A stretch of DNA of 64,000 nucleotides from Segatella copri (GTDB lineage Bacteria > Bacteroidota > Bacteroidia > Bacteroidales > Bacteroidaceae): NCBI RefSeq assembly GCF_015074785.1, contig NZ_CP042464.1:744001-808000 (forward strand), given 5' to 3'. The translations under genes and the position numbers were made by a program. This document shows, in pieces, positions 24,028 to 34,327 of this stretch. Position 1 is the stretch's first letter. Each line of letters begins with the position of its first letter. A model generated the notes under the pieces. It was not told the DNA's origin. It ran no database searches and saw only the letters and a list, made by a program, of their open reading frames with translations.

Positions 24028-25566
24028 TTATCTCTGCTTCCAGCTCTCAACTCCTCTTGTCTTGCTGGAGAAGTTGATGCCTAGCTTGACAACTGTTCGC
24101 TTATCCATAGCGAAAGGAGCTGCATAGTTTTTGACTTCTATCTGTTGCAGAGCTTCTTCGGCGCTTCCATCTAATTTGCATTCGATGATGTAAATGTAGT
24201 CGGAAGTTTGAATGAGAACGTCCATCCTGCCATCACTTGTCGGTATTTCTACCTGTGTGTGGAATCCCATAATCTTAAAAATGAGATATAGGGAATTTTG
24301 GAAGTAAAGTTCTGCTTCGCCTGCTACCTGATAGCTGTTATCTGCAAAGAAAGCGGTAAGCCGATTCATAAATTGTTCAACATGTCCTGCTTCCACATCC
24401 TTCACAAACTCATCAACCATAAAGGCGGAACGGTCACCTGCTGAACAATATAGCGGCAGCAGAAAGTTAAGAAAACCTTCTTCCACTTCTTTGTTAGGGA
24501 AGCCTAGTAGGTATTTCTTAAACCTTTCGTCATAGCCTTTGATTGTGAGATAACCACTCTGGTATATCACAGGTATCGGATTGGTTGACAGTGAATCCAC
24601 GCTGTTGATTACATCGTCTGATACCCTTTCCTTTGTCATGTCTGGCAAACGATAGTTGTGCATTTTCAGCAAGTCAACTAGAAATGTGGGTGTGCCAGTC
24701 TCAAACCAGTAGTCTTTATAGCGAAGTCTTGACAAAGTGTTCAGTACACTGAATGGGTTATAGATTCCTATTGTATTCTCCTCGAAATGATATCCGTCGT
24801 ATCTTGCCTTCAGTTTTGCTATTGTGGCTTCTTCTGTATCGCCATTGGCTTCGGCTAATTCGTTGATACCTTCCTTGAAATTCGTAAGCAGTTCCTTCTC
24901 TGTCATTCCGCAGATGCTAATATAGCGGTGGTCCATCGAGATGTCCATCAGGTTGTTGAGGTCGCTGAACACGCTAACCTTGCCAAACTTGGTAACACCT
25001 GTGAGGAATGCAAACTTGATATATCGGTCTTGTGTCTTCAATACCGAATAGAATGCTTTCAGCTGTGCACGGTGTTCAGCCTGCAACTCTGGGTCGCGCA
25101 AGGTCTGAAGTATAGGTTTGTCGTATTCATCGATAAGAATAACGACACCGCATCCTTCTTTCTCTGCAGCTCGTGCTATCACACCCTTGAAACGAAGGGC
25201 AAGTGTGGCTTCTGACTCACGGGTTCCATATTTGCTTTCCCAAGTTGTGAGGTAGTCATTAAGAACTGTGTACAGACTGTCTTTCTCTCGAAAGTTGGCT
25301 GTGTTGAGATCAATATGGAAGATAGGATATTTCTTCCATTCTGTCTCCAAGTCATATATGGCTAAGCCCTCGAAGAGTTCCTTCTTACCCTGGAAGTATG
25401 CTTCCAAAGTAGACAGAAAGAGACTCTTTCCGAATCGGCGTGGACGACTGAGGAAATAGTATTCTCCCTCTGTCGCCAACTTGTACACGAATCGGCTCTT
25501 ATCTACATACGAATATCCATTTGTACGTAGCTTTTCGAAATCTTGTATTCCTATAGGATATTTCAT
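24028..25566 (-). CDS. AAA-ATPase with PD-(D/E)XK nuclease-like domain
   Basis: 512 residues. N-terminal AAA-ATPase_like domain: YPIGIQDFEKLRTNGY, FLSRPRRFGKSLFLSTLEA (Walker A-like, Lys and Ser present) and VVILIDEYDKPI (Walker B with Asp-Glu). C-terminal PD-(D/E)XK_9-type domain: EIPTSDGRMDVLIQ and YIYIIECKLDGSAEEAL (D...E-x-K). These proteins exist in many copies in Bacteroidales; their biological role is unclear. Here it interrupts wza-wzz. It is bounded by identical 46-bp copies of the wza 3' end, so it looks like a recently gained cassette of about 1.58 kb. It has no evident role in polysaccharide synthesis. Confidence 0.9.
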   Translation of the reverse strand: MKYPIGIQDFEKLRTNGYSYVDKSRFVYKLATEGEYYFLSRPRRFGKSLFLSTLEAYFQGKKELFEGLAIYDLETEWKKYPIFHIDLNTANFREKDSLYTVLNDYLTTWESKYGTRESEATLALRFKGVIARAAEKEGCGVVILIDEYDKPILQTLRDPELQAEHRAQLKAFYSVLKTQDRYIKFAFLTGVTKFGKVSVFSDLNNLMDISMDHRYISICGMTEKELLTNFKEGINELAEANGDTEEATIAKLKARYDGYHFEENTIGIYNPFSVLNTLSRLRYKDYWFETGTPTFLVDLLKMHNYRLPDMTKERVSDDVINSVDSLSTNPIPVIYQSGYLTIKGYDERFKKYLLGFPNKEVEEGFLNFLLPLYCSAGDRSAFMVDEFVKDVEAGHVEQFMNRLTAFFADNSYQVAGEAELYFQNSLYLIFKIMGFHTQVEIPTSDGRMDVLIQTSDYIYIIECKLDGSAEEALQQIEVKNYAAPFAMDKRTVVKLGINFSSKTRGVESWKQR

Positions 25567-25601
25567 AAAATGACTCCTCTTTTATAGGTGTTTGATTATT
25601 C

Positions 25602-28205
25602 TTACTTACTCATATTAGCAATCGTAGCAATCATGGCGGCGATGCTGCTTATGCTGCTTCCCATACTCATCATTTCTGCGGTACTCATCTTGCGCTTCAG
25701 TTTAGCTGGGACGACAATCTCGCTGCCTGGCTGCACTTTGGCACCATGAGAGAGCTTGGCTACCTTGCCATTCATATAGATGATGTATGCCTTGCTCTTT
25801 AATGCATCTGAGGCAAAACCACCAGCCTGATCGATGTAATAGCTTGCCTTCTTGCCCTTTTCGTAGGCTACCGTATTGGCAAACATTACGGCACCATTGA
25901 TCTTTACCGTACCATTGTACTGAGGAATGACCAGACGGTCGCCCTCTCGTAAGATGATGTCGGCATCACTGCCTGGGTTCGCCAGTGCCTCAGGAAGATC
26001 GATACCTACAGGGTATTCGCTAGGTACGTTGAACTTCTCTATGTTGGTGCGTTCTACATCCTTAGAGTTCTGCAAGATGGCACTGGCATTGTTGCTGCTG
26101 GAGGCTAGCTGCAGAAGATTTTTCTGCAGCTCTTCGCGCTGCATCTTCAATACTGCCTCCATGCGCTGCTTCTCTTGTTCGTTGGCTTTGCGGATGATGC
26201 GGGCGCCCTTGAGGTATGCCTGGTCGGTAGCTCCACCTGCCTTCTTGAAAAGTTCACTCAGGCGGGCGTTGCGATGGTCTAATGTATAGAGACCGGCAAA
26301 CATCACTTCACCGGTAATTGATACGTTCTGCTGCTCTACATACGCCGGACTCTGACGAATCATTACCTCATCAAATGGCATCAGCTTGAAGCCAGGGGTG
26401 CCGTCGATAACGAAGCCGTCTTTAAGAGATAGGGTGTAGGTCTTGGCGATAACGCTGTCTGGACGTAAAGCCTTGGCATCCATCACTCTACGGCTTACCA
26501 TTACATTAACGGTTGAAGCCTTGTCGGTCAAGCCGCCTGCCTGAAGAACGAAGTCTTCGAGGGTCTCATTGTCGGCATATTGGTAAACTCCTGGATACTG
26601 CACTTCGCCACGGATGGTGAGGGTGCGCTCTACAATCTTTTCCTGTCGGGTAGGAATGAAGAGGACATCGTTCTCCTTCAATGGGATATCTGGAGTCTTG
26701 CCGTTCATGATGCCGGCGATGTCTACACTTATTACTTCGAGCGAGCGGTCAGACTTCATACGGTGCATTACGGCACGGTTAGTGAATGCCTCCTCAGTCA
26801 ATCCTTCGGCATGCTCTACAAGGGTGCGTACGCTGTTGATTTCTTCGCCGAGATTGTACATGCCCGGACGGAATACGGCTCCTTTCACCTCTACGGTGTT
26901 GGCGTAGCGTGGCAGGATGCTGTCTACGCTGATTGAGTCGCCGTCATCGATGCGGAAACTTGAGAAGTCGAACTCCCCAACATTATATACGGCATGTTCT
27001 CTGCCTGTCTTGCGGTTCAGTCTTACTGATTTCTTATAAGCATCGCCTGTAAAACCGCCGGAATACTTCAGAAGGGAATTGACACTCTCGTTCTTCTTCA
27101 TTTCGTAAATCATCGGGCGCTTAACCTTTCCGGCAATGGTTACGAGACAGTCGTATGGACCTACTACGATAACATCGTTGTCGGCAAGACGGACATTACC
27201 CGTCAGTTTGCCGTTCAGAATGTAGTCGTAGATGTCAACAACCGTTACCAGTTTGTTGTGTCTGTATACCTTGATGTTTCGCAATGTACCCAGATCGTTG
27301 GTTCCGCCAGCCATGTAGAGTGCATGGAATACGGTGGCGAAGGCTGAGAGGGTATAGGTGCCCGGAATCTTAACCTCGCCCATTACGTTAACCATGATGG
27401 TCTTGGTTTGTCCTACAGTGAGTTTGATGCGACTTGAACGGTATCTGCTGCCCACGGTATTGCGTAGGCGGGCATTAGCCTGAGCTACGGTCAAGCCTGA
27501 AACGCTGACTGGTCCATAACCCTCGATGGTTACCTCACCATCTGGCGAAACGGTACTCTCGATGGTTTTCTGTGAGGCACCATAGATGTCGATGATAACC
27601 GCATCGCCAGGTCCCAGTCGATAGTTCTGTGGGGTGGCGATGTTCATATTTGGCTCGAAACTGAGATCCTTGTTATTAAAGATGTCACGGCCGAATACCT
27701 TGTTGCGCTTGATGCCGAGTTCAGCCTGCATCTGTTTAACCATGGTAGCTGTATCTGGAACCAGTGCATTCATCTCCTTGCTGAAGTTAGCATAGTCAGG
27801 ATTATTCTCATCATAAGATGAATAGTAGCTGTCGTTCTGTTTGCTCTGGATGCGATAATTGCTATAGGTTGAAACCTGCTTCTCATTGTCCTTGTCCTGG
27901 TAATCTTCTCTTTGCTTACCATTGTTGGTCCGCATTCTCTTGTTGCCTGCATTTCCTGCAGCGGTTGTGCTGTAGAGCTCGTTCTGCTGCGACATCTTCT
28001 GATACTTATTGCGTACACGTCGAATCTGGGAGATGTCTACGCCTTGCTGCATCAGTTTGGTAACAATCTGTGAATTGGATGTGCCACGCTCATGTTCTTT
28101 CACCACAAAGCTCATGACCTGATCATCGGTCATGTGTGAACTCTGTGCGAAAAGTGGTCCTGAAGACAGGACGAGCGCCAGTACAAGTATGATATGTTTC
28201 TTCAT
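25602..28205 (-). CDS. Wza-like polysaccharide export protein with SLBB domains
   Basis: An 867-residue outer-membrane/periplasmic export protein, much longer than E. coli Wza (about 380). Signal peptide MKKHIILVLALVLSSGPLFA. A Poly_export domain follows (YRLGPGDAVIIDIYGASQ, about 190-270) and several SLBB repeats, each marked by a G-V/TY-x-L pattern: VMGEVKIPGTYTL, KGAVFRPGMYNL, RGEVQYPGVYQY, TGEVMFAGLYTL. The gene begins the minus-strand polysaccharide operon and lies just downstream of two tRNAs. No lipobox is seen. Confidence 0.93.
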   Translation of the reverse strand: MKKHIILVLALVLSSGPLFAQSSHMTDDQVMSFVVKEHERGTSNSQIVTKLMQQGVDISQIRRVRNKYQKMSQQNELYSTTAAGNAGNKRMRTNNGKQREDYQDKDNEKQVSTYSNYRIQSKQNDSYYSSYDENNPDYANFSKEMNALVPDTATMVKQMQAELGIKRNKVFGRDIFNNKDLSFEPNMNIATPQNYRLGPGDAVIIDIYGASQKTIESTVSPDGEVTIEGYGPVSVSGLTVAQANARLRNTVGSRYRSSRIKLTVGQTKTIMVNVMGEVKIPGTYTLSAFATVFHALYMAGGTNDLGTLRNIKVYRHNKLVTVVDIYDYILNGKLTGNVRLADNDVIVVGPYDCLVTIAGKVKRPMIYEMKKNESVNSLLKYSGGFTGDAYKKSVRLNRKTGREHAVYNVGEFDFSSFRIDDGDSISVDSILPRYANTVEVKGAVFRPGMYNLGEEINSVRTLVEHAEGLTEEAFTNRAVMHRMKSDRSLEVISVDIAGIMNGKTPDIPLKENDVLFIPTRQEKIVERTLTIRGEVQYPGVYQYADNETLEDFVLQAGGLTDKASTVNVMVSRRVMDAKALRPDSVIAKTYTLSLKDGFVIDGTPGFKLMPFDEVMIRQSPAYVEQQNVSITGEVMFAGLYTLDHRNARLSELFKKAGGATDQAYLKGARIIRKANEQEKQRMEAVLKMQREELQKNLLQLASSSNNASAILQNSKDVERTNIEKFNVPSEYPVGIDLPEALANPGSDADIILREGDRLVIPQYNGTVKINGAVMFANTVAYEKGKKASYYIDQAGGFASDALKSKAYIIYMNGKVAKLSHGAKVQPGSEIVVPAKLKRKMSTAEMMSMGSSISSIAAMIATIANMSK
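25604..25649. repeat. 46-bp direct repeat, copy within wza 3' end
   Basis: Identical to 23979-24024. It encodes the last residues of Wza (SSIAAMIATIANMSK) and the first two bases beyond the reading end. Confidence 0.95.
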
Positions 28206-28284
28206 TATTATTCTTTTATCTTAGTTTAATTTATATAATAACTCGAAAAAAGTGATTTTGTTGCTATAGAAGGCTGAAAAGATG

Positions 28285-28322
28285 TTAATAAAAACAAGAA
28301 ACCCAGGGTTCAACCCTGGGTT
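28285..28322 (-). terminator. terminator after the tRNA-Thr/tRNA-Gly pair
   Basis: Perfect 23-nt palindrome at 28300-28322 (AACCCAGGGTT-C-AACCCTGGGTT) followed on the minus strand by TTCTTGTTTTTATT. Its core matches the palindrome at 5235-5253. Confidence 0.75.
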
Positions 28323-28334
28323 ACTGATGTTCTG

Positions 28335-28405
28335 AGCGAGATACGGGAGTCGAACCCGCCTCACAGGCTTGGGAAGCCCGTGCACTACCGATGTGCTAAT
28401 CTCGC
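28335..28405 (-). tRNA. tRNA-Gly (anticodon CCC)
   Basis: A full cloverleaf on the minus strand: acceptor GCGAGAT/ATCTCGC, D stem GCAC/GTGC, anticodon stem CGGGC/GCCTG with loop TTCCCAA, T loop TTCGACT. CCA is not encoded. Confidence 0.93.
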
Positions 28406-28437
28406 GAAGGAAAATACTAACTCCTTTCACAAGAAAG

Positions 28438-28510
<73 letters not shown>

Positions 28511-28530
28511 TTTTTGCCCAAAAGCAGATG

Positions 28531-28562
28531 CAAAGGTAATGAATATTTTTTGAAATAAGAAA
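28531..28562 (-). promoter_or_regulatory. promoter of the tRNA-Thr/Gly pair
   Basis: On the minus strand TTTC (28562-28559), 20-nt spacer, TACCTTTG (28538-28531). Predicted start near 28527. Confidence 0.6.
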
Positions 28563-28630
28563 TTATTGCCTAAACTTTTCTTGTGGTTAACTCTTATTAA
28601 CTAAAGTTCGTTGGTTGCTATACCGGGTTC

Positions 28631-28670
28631 ATAATAAAAGAGGGACTATCGCTAGTGGATAGTCCCTCTT
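28631..28670 (-). terminator. terminator of the clpC-like gene
   Basis: 13 perfect pairs (AAGAGGGACTATC / GATAGTCCCTCTT) with a 7-nt loop, then TTTATTAT on the minus strand, 5 nt past the stop codon. Confidence 0.85.
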
Positions 28671-28674
28671 CTGA

Positions 28675-31353
28675 TTATAGTTTCTTGAATGTTAATTCTT
28701 CTTTTTTCGAATTTTTGCCTACCGAGATGGTGTCGCCTGGCTTCATTGTGCCATCGAGTAACATCTCGCAAACGGAATCTTCAATGTAGGTCTGGATGGC
28801 GCGGCGGAGTGGGCGGGCACCAAACTGTACATCGTATCCCTTCTTGGCTACCATCTCCTTTGCCTTTTCGGTAATCTGGAAATGGAATCCCAAGTCTTCT
28901 ATTCTCTTGACCAGTCCTTCCAGGTCGAGGTCGATGATGCGCTTGATGGCATTGAGATCCAACTGGTCGAAGGTGATGATGTCGTCGAGGCGGTTCAGAA
29001 ACTCTGGAGCAAACTGCTTGCTCAGACTCTTCTGGACGATGCTGCGGGCATACTCCTTGTCTTTCTCATCCATCGCCAATCCGCCTTTTATACCTGCAGA
29101 AGTAAAGCCGACGCCTCTGCCGAAATCTTTCAGCTGGCGGGTTCCTGCATTAGAGGTCATGATGATGATGGTGTTGCGGAAGTCGATGAGTCTGCCGTTA
29201 CCATCGGTAAGTCTGCCTTCGTCGAGTACCTGTAAGAGCAGGTTGAATACCTTGCTGTTGGCTTTCTCTATTTCGTCGAGCAATACGATGCTGTATGGTT
29301 TGCGGCGTACCTTTTCGGTCAGCTGTCCACCTTCGTTATAGCCTACGTATCCTGGAGGTGCACCTACCAGACGTGAGGTGTTGAAACTCTCGGAGAATTC
29401 GCTCATGTCTATTCTGATGAGTGAATCTTTCGAACCAAACATTTCCTCGGCAAGTTTCTGGGCAAGATAGGTCTTACCTACACCTGTAGGACCCAGGAAC
29501 ATGAATACGCCAATAGGATGGTTAGGGTCGCGCAAGCCTACACGGTTCCTCAGAATGGTCTTTACCATCTTGTTGATGGCATTATCCTGAGCAATCACCT
29601 TGTGCTTCAGGTTGTGTTCCAGATCTTTCAGACGTTTGCTTTCACCCTCTGCCATGCGTTGGGCTGGTACGCCGGTCATCATGCTGATAACGTTGGCAAT
29701 GTCTTCGGCTGTCACCTCAACATATTCGCCAATCTCTCCCTGCTGCCATTGCGCCTTCATGTCCTCAATCTCTTTCTCGATCTTGGTCTGGGCATCTCTG
29801 CATGAGGCTGCCATCTCGAAGTTCTGGTTTGCTACAGCCTGCTGCTTCTTGCTGATTATCTTTTTCAGTTCTTTTTCCAGCTTGATATATGGAGCAGGAA
29901 CACTTGCATTATTAATATGTACGCGCGAGCCGGCTTCATCTATCACGTCGATAGCCTTGTCTGGGAAGAGGCGGTCGGTGATATAGCGCTCTGTCAGTTT
30001 GACACATGTCTCGAGAGCCTCGTCTGTATATCTCACACAGTGGTGCTTCTCGTAATGTTCCTTGATGTTGTGAAGTATCTGCAGGGTCTCTTCGCGTGTT
30101 GTTGGTTCAACGATAACCTTCTGAAAACGGCGCTCCAGGGCTCCATCTTTCTCGATACTCTTGCGATACTCGTCGAGCGTGGTGGCGCCGATACACTGGA
30201 TGACACCTCTTGCCAAGGCTGGCTTCAGAATGTTGGCAGCATCCATGCTTCCTTCACCGGAACCGGCGCCTATCATGGTATGAATCTCATCTATGAAGAT
30301 GATGATTTCCGGATGGTTCTCCAGTTCCTTGATGACATTCTTGATGCGCTCTTCAAACTGTCCGCGGAATTTGGTTCCTGCAACGATGGCAGTCAGGTCG
30401 AGACTAATCAGACGCTTGTTGAAGAACATAGGCGATGTTTCCTGGTTGTTGATGAGTTGTGCCAGTCCTTCTACGATGGCACTCTTTCCTACGCCCGGTT
30501 CACCTATTAATACTGGGTTGTTCTTCTTTCTGCGACCCAGAATCTCGAGCACGCGCTGAATCTCCTTCTCTCTGCCCACGACAGGATCCAGCTTTCCTTC
30601 GGCTGCAGCCTTGGTCAGGTCGAAACTGAATTTGTCGATGGTAGGGGTGCTGCTCTTTTTGCGCGGAGTTCCATTTGAACGGGTAGACAGCCTCATCGGG
30701 TTCTGGTCCTTTTCCATATCGAATGGCTCTTCGTCAGTTTCCATCATGTCGTTCTTCTCGTTGTAGTCATCTTCTGCTTCTATTCCACCAGCCATCTCCA
30801 GGTTCTCTGCTTCCTCCTGCTTGTCAGCATCAGGGATTTCTGAATCTGGTGTTTGTGGTTCCATTTTGAAATCCTTCGGCTCTTCTGTCTTCTGCTCATC
30901 ATCCTTGTCAGTAGGATAGAGCATTTCGATGGCACGGTCGTAGCTTAAGCCCAGTTGACTCAGCCAGTTGGCTACAGGGTTCTTGTCATTTCTCAAGATG
31001 GCAAGCAGCAGATGTCTTGGCTCTACAATCTTGGAGTGCTCGTAGTTGTTTGCCTCGCGGATAGAGTCTCTGATAATGCTGTCTGTTATCTGGCTGAATG
31101 GGATGTGGCTGTTCTCCTTCACGTTATCGGCAGGAGTTTCTTCCACACGCTTTTCCAGTTTGCTGTTAAGAACTCCGCTGAAAGCCATCGGACTGATGTC
31201 TGCGCCCTTCAGGAGCTTGTTGACATCGCTGTCGTTCTGGCTGATCAGACTCAGCATCAGATGCTCCACGCTGATTTCACTTCCCAAGGTGCGTGCTGCT
31301 TCTTTGCTACTTCTGTTCAGTATGTCCTGTATATGTGAAAACGGATTTATCAT
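28675..31353 (-). CDS. clpC: ClpC/ClpA-type AAA+ protease ATPase
   Basis: Hexameric unfoldase that feeds ClpP, 892 residues. Layout: Clp N domain (about 1-145: [11 protein letters not shown]), a very acidic low-complexity linker (about 150-240, rich in Glu and Asp), D1 with Walker [14 protein letters not shown], a UVR-like/middle region ([19 protein letters not shown]), and D2 with [14 protein letters not shown] and a VGF tripeptide (RGVGFTS) in the usual ClpP-docking place. The short M region marks it as ClpC/ClpA rather than ClpB. It is divergent from gyrA across 284 nt and has a strong consensus promoter. Confidence 0.92.
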   Translation of the reverse strand: MINPFSHIQDILNRSSKEAARTLGSEISVEHLMLSLISQNDSDVNKLLKGADISPMAFSGVLNSKLEKRVEETPADNVKENSHIPFSQITDSIIRDSIREANNYEHSKIVEPRHLLLAILRNDKNPVANWLSQLGLSYDRAIEMLYPTDKDDEQKTEEPKDFKMEPQTPDSEIPDADKQEEAENLEMAGGIEAEDDYNEKNDMMETDEEPFDMEKDQNPMRLSTRSNGTPRKKSSTPTIDKFSFDLTKAAAEGKLDPVVGREKEIQRVLEILGRRKKNNPVLIGEPGVGKSAIVEGLAQLINNQETSPMFFNKRLISLDLTAIVAGTKFRGQFEERIKNVIKELENHPEIIIFIDEIHTMIGAGSGEGSMDAANILKPALARGVIQCIGATTLDEYRKSIEKDGALERRFQKVIVEPTTREETLQILHNIKEHYEKHHCVRYTDEALETCVKLTERYITDRLFPDKAIDVIDEAGSRVHINNASVPAPYIKLEKELKKIISKKQQAVANQNFEMAASCRDAQTKIEKEIEDMKAQWQQGEIGEYVEVTAEDIANVISMMTGVPAQRMAEGESKRLKDLEHNLKHKVIAQDNAINKMVKTILRNRVGLRDPNHPIGVFMFLGPTGVGKTYLAQKLAEEMFGSKDSLIRIDMSEFSESFNTSRLVGAPPGYVGYNEGGQLTEKVRRKPYSIVLLDEIEKANSKVFNLLLQVLDEGRLTDGNGRLIDFRNTIIIMTSNAGTRQLKDFGRGVGFTSAGIKGGLAMDEKDKEYARSIVQKSLSKQFAPEFLNRLDDIITFDQLDLNAIKRIIDLDLEGLVKRIEDLGFHFQITEKAKEMVAKKGYDVQFGARPLRRAIQTYIEDSVCEMLLDGTMKPGDTISVGKNSKKEELTFKKL

Positions 31354-31382
31354 ATTTGCTTATATTTTTAAATATCTCAGTG

Positions 31383-31414
31383 CAAAAGTACACATTATTT
31401 TCAAAAATAGCAAA
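31383..31414 (-). promoter_or_regulatory. promoter of the clpC-like gene
   Basis: On the minus strand TTTG (31414-31411), 20-nt spacer, TACTTTTG (31390-31383). Confidence 0.8.
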
Positions 31415-31508
31415 TGATATGCCAACTTTTTTGCATTGTTAAAATACAAATAATGCTAAAATAATGCGATTTTTCGCCTCTAAAGCGTTTTAGTATCATT
31501 TTTTTTTG

Positions 31509-31516
31509 TATCTTTG
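31509..31516 (+). promoter_or_regulatory. -7 box for gyrA
   Basis: TATCTTTG after a T tract; the -33 side is weak (TTTT at 31488-31491). Transcription from about 31521 would give gyrA a leader of about 115 nt. Confidence 0.5.
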
Positions 31517-31637
31517 TCGGGAATTTCAAAAGGGTAAAACGGCTTAGAACGCAAGGAAATGCCCTTAAACGCGATTTCCGGATGGAAAACAGGCGTTTTG
31601 AAAGTAACGAATAAACAATAATACATTAATATAAGAA

Positions 31638-34274
31638 ATGGACGAAAATCAGACAATGGATCATGATAGAATCATGAAGATCAACATTGAGGAGGAGATG
31701 AAGTCGAGCTACATCGATTATTCGATGTCAGTTATCGTGGCTCGTGCCCTCCCTGATGTACGCGATGGTTTCAAGCCTGTGCACCGCCGTATTCTTTACG
31801 GTATGCTCGGCATTGGAAACACCAGTGACAAACCTTATAAGAAATGTGCGCGTGTTGTTGGTGAGGTGCTCGGTAAGTATCACCCTCACGGTGACTCTTC
31901 TGTTTACGGCGCTCTGGTGCGTATGGGACAGGAGTGGAACATGCGTTATACCTTGATTGACGGACAGGGTAACTTCGGTTCTGTTGACGGTGACTCTCCT
32001 GCTGCCATGCGTTATACTGAGTGCCGCCTCTCCAAGATGGGTGAGCATATCATGGACGACCTTGACAAGGAAACGGTTGATATGACCAACAACTTCGATG
32101 ATACCCTGCAGGAACCTACCGTGATGCCTACCAAGATTCCTAATCTTCTGGTAAATGGTGGTAATGGTATTGCCGTAGGTATGGCTACCAATATGCCTAC
32201 CCACAACCTGGGTGAGGTAATTGACGGTTGCTGTGCATATATCGATAATCCTGACATCGACACCGATGGATTGATGCAGTATATCCCTGCTCCTGACTTC
32301 CCAACCGGTGCTACCATCTATGGTATACAGGGTGTGAAGGATGCATACGAAACAGGTCGAGGCAGAATCGTGGTTCGTGCCACTGCCGAGATTGAAAGTG
32401 GTGAAAACCATGATAAGATTGTTATCACCGAGATTCCTTATGGTGTTAACAAGGAGCAGCTCGTGATGGCTATTGCTGACCTTGCCAAGGAAGGCAGAGT
32501 AGATGGCATAGCTAACGTAAACGATGAGTCTGGCCGTCAGGGTATGCGTATCGTTGTTGATGTAAAGCGTGATTCTAATGCCAATGTTCTTCTGAACAAA
32601 CTCTTTAAGCTGACAGCTCTTCAGAGTTCATTCTCAGTGAATTGCATTGCTCTTGTTAATGGTCGTCCACGTCTTTTGAGCTTGAAGGAATGTGTGAAGT
32701 ATTTCGTAGAGCATCGTCATGATGTTACGATCCGCCGCACCCAGTTCGAACTGAAGAAGGCTCAGGAGCGTGCTCATATTCTCGAGGGCTTGATCATTGC
32801 CTGCGACAACATCGATGAGGTGGTACATATTATCAGAGCCAGCAAGACTCCTTCTGATGCTCAGCGCAACTTGGAGAAGCGCTTCGAACTCGATGAACTT
32901 CAGAGTAAGGCCATCGTGGATATGCGCCTCAGCCAGTTGACAGGCTTGCGTCTGGAGCAGTTGCACAATGAATTCAACGAGTTGATGAAGACCATCGACT
33001 ACTTGAACCAGATTCTGAACGATCCTGAACTCTGCAAGAAGGTAATGAAGGACGAACTCAACGAGGTGAAGGAGAAGTATGGTGACGCACGTCGCACCAT
33101 GATTAAGCCTGATGACCATGAGTTCAATCCAGAAGACTTCTATCCAAACGACCCAGTGGTTATCACCGTGAGTCATCTCGGATATATCAAGCGCACCCCA
33201 TTGTCAGAGTTCCGTGAGCAGGCTCGTGGTGGAGTAGGTTCTAAGGGAGCCCGTACCCGTGATAAGGACTTCACCGAGTATATTTATCCTGCTACCATGC
33301 ACCAGACCATGCTGTTCTTCACCAAGAAGGGCCGCTGCTACTGGTTGAAGTGTTACGAGATTCCTGAGGGTGACCGCAACTCCAAGGGCCGTGCCATCCA
33401 GAACCTCCTCAACATCGAGAGCGATGACCAGGTGAATGCATTCCTCCGTCTGAGAGGTTTGAATGATGCTGAGTTCATCAACAACCATTATGTAGTCTTC
33501 GCTACCAAGAACGGTACCGTGAAGAAGACCTGTCTGGAGGCATATTCCCGTCCACGTGCCAATGGTGTGATTGCTATCAACATCGTAGAGGGCGATGAGG
33601 TGGTAGATGTTCGTCTGACAAATGGTCATAACGAACTGATTATTGCCAACCGCAATGGTCGTGCTGTCCGTTTCGACGAGAACGAAATCCGTACAATGGG
33701 CCGTACATCTACCGGTGTTCGTGGTATGCGCCTCGATGAGGGTAATGATGCTGTAGTAGGTATGATTGTTGTCAACGATCCTGAGAAGGAAACCGTGATG
33801 GTAGTGAGCGAGCAGGGTTATGGTAAGCGTTCTGATGTACTCGATTACCGCGTTACCAAGCGTGGCGGTAAGGGTGTGAAGACACTGAATATTACCGACA
33901 AGACCGGTCGACTGGTAGCTATCAAGAACGTAACCGATGATAACGACCTCATGATTATCAACCAGAGTGGTATCGTAATTCGTCTTGCCGTAGCCGATTG
34001 CCGTGTCATGGGCCGTGCTACCCAGGGTGTACGCCTCATCAATCTTGCCAAGAAGAATGATGTCATTGCCAGCGTATGCAAGGTGATGAGTTCTGAGCTC
34101 GAGGCTTCTGTAGAAGAGGAGAGCCGTTCTGCCTGGGCTAAGAAGAGCGAGGAGATAGAGAATGATACCGTAGGTGCCAAGACTGCCGAAGAGGCTGCCG
34201 AGGCTGAGGCTCATCTCGCTGACGAAGCATCTGAAGCTGAGGATACCGATTCGGGCAACGTAGATTTCGAATAA
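31638..34274 (+). CDS. gyrA: DNA gyrase subunit A
   Basis: Type II topoisomerase subunit that cuts and rejoins DNA, working with GyrB. 878 residues. Seen: SYIDYSMSVIVARALPDVRD, the quinolone region YHPHGDSSVYGALVRM, the catalytic tyrosine in AAMRYTE, and the GyrA box KRGGKG in the C-terminal beta-pinwheel, which separates it from ParC. The last 50 residues are strongly acidic. A second ATG (residue 7) is possible as the start. A TPR protein gene follows 53 nt later. Confidence 0.96.
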   Translation: MDENQTMDHDRIMKINIEEEMKSSYIDYSMSVIVARALPDVRDGFKPVHRRILYGMLGIGNTSDKPYKKCARVVGEVLGKYHPHGDSSVYGALVRMGQEWNMRYTLIDGQGNFGSVDGDSPAAMRYTECRLSKMGEHIMDDLDKETVDMTNNFDDTLQEPTVMPTKIPNLLVNGGNGIAVGMATNMPTHNLGEVIDGCCAYIDNPDIDTDGLMQYIPAPDFPTGATIYGIQGVKDAYETGRGRIVVRATAEIESGENHDKIVITEIPYGVNKEQLVMAIADLAKEGRVDGIANVNDESGRQGMRIVVDVKRDSNANVLLNKLFKLTALQSSFSVNCIALVNGRPRLLSLKECVKYFVEHRHDVTIRRTQFELKKAQERAHILEGLIIACDNIDEVVHIIRASKTPSDAQRNLEKRFELDELQSKAIVDMRLSQLTGLRLEQLHNEFNELMKTIDYLNQILNDPELCKKVMKDELNEVKEKYGDARRTMIKPDDHEFNPEDFYPNDPVVITVSHLGYIKRTPLSEFREQARGGVGSKGARTRDKDFTEYIYPATMHQTMLFFTKKGRCYWLKCYEIPEGDRNSKGRAIQNLLNIESDDQVNAFLRLRGLNDAEFINNHYVVFATKNGTVKKTCLEAYSRPRANGVIAINIVEGDEVVDVRLTNGHNELIIANRNGRAVRFDENEIRTMGRTSTGVRGMRLDEGNDAVVGMIVVNDPEKETVMVVSEQGYGKRSDVLDYRVTKRGGKGVKTLNITDKTGRLVAIKNVTDDNDLMIINQSGIVIRLAVADCRVMGRATQGVRLINLAKKNDVIASVCKVMSSELEASVEEESRSAWAKKSEEIENDTVGAKTAEEAAEAEAHLADEASEAEDTDSGNVDFE

Positions 34275-34327
34275 AAGAAAAGACGCGTAAAAATAAATAA
34301 CAACAACTTTTAAACTCATTAAGAAAA

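Noticed and set aside
24028-25566. Calling the ATPase gene a transposon
   Set aside because: No inverted repeats or transposase motifs; the flanking 46-bp copies are direct repeats of a host gene end. Mobility is proposed only as a hypothesis.
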